This document shows, one piece after another, positions 6,405-7,853 of a stretch of 7,853 nt of DNA. The stretch's first letter is position 1. Each line of letters begins with the position of its first letter. The translations under genes and the position numbers were made by a program. This DNA is from an uncultured Oscillospiraceae bacterium (GTDB taxonomy: Bacteria; Bacillota; Clostridia; Oscillospirales; Acutalibacteraceae), in the NCBI GenBank assembly GCA_900553525.1, contig USDZ01000075.1, positions 1 to 7,853 of the forward strand, read 5' to 3'. The notes under the pieces are model-generated. The model worked only from the letters and a program-made list of their open reading frames with translations. It made no database searches and was not told where the DNA came from.

Positions 6405-7760
6405 ATGCCGGACAACGTATATGATGAACTCAACCTTCCTTACAGCCTTGAGGCCGAGCAGGCGGTTCTGGGCGCGATTCTGATGGAACCGGACTGCATC
6501 AATCAGGTGGCGGACGTCCTGCGCCCGGAACATTTTTATCTACCGGAACATCAGGCGATCTTCCGGGTTATGACGGCTAAACTCCTGGAGTCCCAGACGA
6601 TTGATTTCGTGACGGTCCTCGAGGCTCTTAAGGCGGAATCTTTTTTCGCGGGGGAGGAGGGGAAAGCCTATCTCCTCAAACTCGCTCAGATCGTCCCCTC
6701 CATCTCCAACGTTGGGCATTATGCTCGTCTGGTCCGGGATAAATACGACGTGCGGTCCCTCATCAAAGCGGCGCGGGAGATTATGGACGAGGCGATGGAT
6801 CCGGCGACCGAACCGTCCCTTCTTTTGGATGCGGCGGAACAGCGGATTTATGACATCCGGCAGGGCAAACAGACCGGTGGTCTGGTGCCGATCCAAGAAG
6901 TACTCGCGAGCAATTATGAGATGTTCAATAAGCTTGCATCCGATCAACGGGATCAGTTTGTGGGGATACCATCCGGCATCCGGTCTCTCGACGAGATCAC
7001 GACCGGGCTGAATCGGTCGGATCTGATCGTCGTCGGGGCCCGCCCCGGTATGGGAAAGACGAGCTTTGCACTCAATCTCGCGCGAAACGTGGCGATTCAA
7101 CAGCATCGTACGGTTGCGGTGTTCAATCTGGAGATGTCGAGAGAGCAGATGGTCAATCGCCTGCTCTCATCCGAGGCACGTGTTTCCAGCAAAAAATTAC
7201 GGGTCGGCAATCTGACGCCCGACGAATGGGGCCGGATCGCCTTTGCCTCCAGCGTACTTTGCAAGGCATCGATTTACTTGGACGATACGGCGAGTGTTAC
7301 GGTGCCGGAAATGAAAGCGCGCCTGCGTCGTCTGCGCGGTGTGGACTTCGTCGTGGTGGATTATTTGCAGTTGATGAAATCTCCCCGGCGGATCGACAAC
7401 CGGGTACAGGAGGTCTCGGAAATCACCCGGGGTCTCAAGATCTTGGCGAAAGAACTGAATATTCCAGTCCTGGTCTGTGCCCAGCTCGCCCGTTCCACCG
7501 AAAAGCAGTCGAACCACCGCCCGGCTTTGGCCGATCTGCGGGAGTCCGGCTCTATCGAGCAGGACGCCGATCAGGTTCTGTTTCTCTACCGTGACGAATA
7601 TTACCGCAACGAAAAAGAGGATCCGTCGTCGGTTGAAATGGGAACATCCGAGGTGATCGTATCGAAAAACCGACATGGGGAACTCGGAACCGTCAAGCTC
7701 GCGTGGCAGGGAGAATTCACGCAATTTACATCACTGGAGTTGCATCGAAGCGAGGGATAA
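6405..7760 (+). CDS. dnaB: Replicative DNA helicase DnaB
   Basis: 451 residues, full length and without an intein. DnaB (called DnaC in Bacillus) is the hexameric ATP-driven 5'-3' helicase at the replication fork. The N-terminal helical domain (about 5-110) begins NLPYSLEAEQAVLGAIL and is followed by a linker helix to about 170. The RecA-like motor domain has Walker A GARPGMGKT at 211-219 (K218, T219), the catalytic EMSR region after it, Walker B VVVDYLQL at 316-323 (D319), and the conserved block from CAQLARSTEKQ to LRESGSIEQDAD and VLFLYRDEYY. It ends with KNRHGELGTVKL and a short tail. AAGGAG at 6392-6397 lies 7 nt before ATG 6405, a strong start. The 38-bp gap after rplI shows no terminator, so co-transcription is likely. 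Confidence 0.97.
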   Translation: MPDNVYDELNLPYSLEAEQAVLGAILMEPDCINQVADVLRPEHFYLPEHQAIFRVMTAKLLESQTIDFVTVLEALKAESFFAGEEGKAYLLKLAQIVPSISNVGHYARLVRDKYDVRSLIKAAREIMDEAMDPATEPSLLLDAAEQRIYDIRQGKQTGGLVPIQEVLASNYEMFNKLASDQRDQFVGIPSGIRSLDEITTGLNRSDLIVVGARPGMGKTSFALNLARNVAIQQHRTVAVFNLEMSREQMVNRLLSSEARVSSKKLRVGNLTPDEWGRIAFASSVLCKASIYLDDTASVTVPEMKARLRRLRGVDFVVVDYLQLMKSPRRIDNRVQEVSEITRGLKILAKELNIPVLVCAQLARSTEKQSNHRPALADLRESGSIEQDADQVLFLYRDEYYRNEKEDPSSVEMGTSEVIVSKNRHGELGTVKLAWQGEFTQFTSLELHRSEG

Positions 7761-7766
7761 TACCCA

Positions 7767-7853
7767 ATGAGCGTACTGGCGAAAGTCCTTACAGCGATCG
7801 AACAGGGACGCATGCTGATGCCTGGAGACCGGGTGGTCGTCGCTCTGTCGGGG
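7767..7853 (+). CDS. tilS: Probable tRNA(Ile)-lysidine synthetase, 3' partial
   Basis: Only the first 29 codons are inside the window. The frame starts with ATG at 7767, 6 bp after the dnaB stop; GAGGG at 7752-7756, inside the end of dnaB, is a plausible RBS. The peptide (VLTAIEQGRMLMPGDRVVVALSG at its end) matches the opening of TilS, whose SGGxDS PP-loop binds ATP, and the window cuts within SGG. TilS converts cytidine 34 of tRNA-Ile(CAU) to lysidine so that AUA is read as Ile. The related PP-loop enzyme TtcA cannot be excluded from so few residues, but the short approach to the P-loop after PGDRV favours TilS. Confidence 0.72.
   Translation, partial: MSVLAKVLTAIEQGRMLMPGDRVVVALSG

Overview
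The window reads as bacterial chromosome from a low-exotica core region, most likely a moderately GC-rich Firmicute of class Clostridia (an Oscillospiraceae/Ruminococcaceae-type organism is my best guess). This rests on the set RNase J, a GdpP-type c-di-AMP phosphodiesterase, L9, DnaB and TilS, on clear Shine-Dalgarno sequences, on one GTG start, and on a promoter close to the SigA consensus. Every gene I support is on the + strand. I see no mobile element, CRISPR array, tRNA or rRNA.

Region 1 (2-1813) is the 3' part of a long sugar-nucleotide gene. It encodes the end of an NDP-sugar pyrophosphorylase domain, a left-handed beta-helix (hexapeptide) domain and a phosphohexomutase-like domain whose catalytic motifs have decayed. 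Region 2 (1814-1959) is a compact control region. A SigA-like promoter (TTGACA, 17 bp, TAAGAT) overlaps the stop codon of the first gene. A terminator-like hairpin with a short T run follows, and then the strong Shine-Dalgarno of the next gene. A 17-codon reading frame fits between promoter and hairpin, but I cannot show that it is translated.

Region 3 (1960-7853) looks like one operon with gaps of 87, 24, 38 and 6 bp: RNase J, gdpP, rplI, dnaB and the first 29 codons of a probable tilS. It brings together mRNA decay and maturation, c-di-AMP breakdown, ribosome assembly, replication-fork unwinding and tRNA-Ile anticodon modification: housekeeping information processing plus second-messenger control. 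A perfect 10-bp hairpin without a T tract sits in the rnj-gdpP gap and may uncouple expression of the two halves.

I found no clearly new biological system. The points most worth a second look are the RNase J leader (promoter, hairpin and possible leader peptide), the basic AT-hook-like N-terminal extension of RNase J, the degenerate mutase domain of the first protein, and the A7-GCG-T7 inverted repeat inside gdpP.
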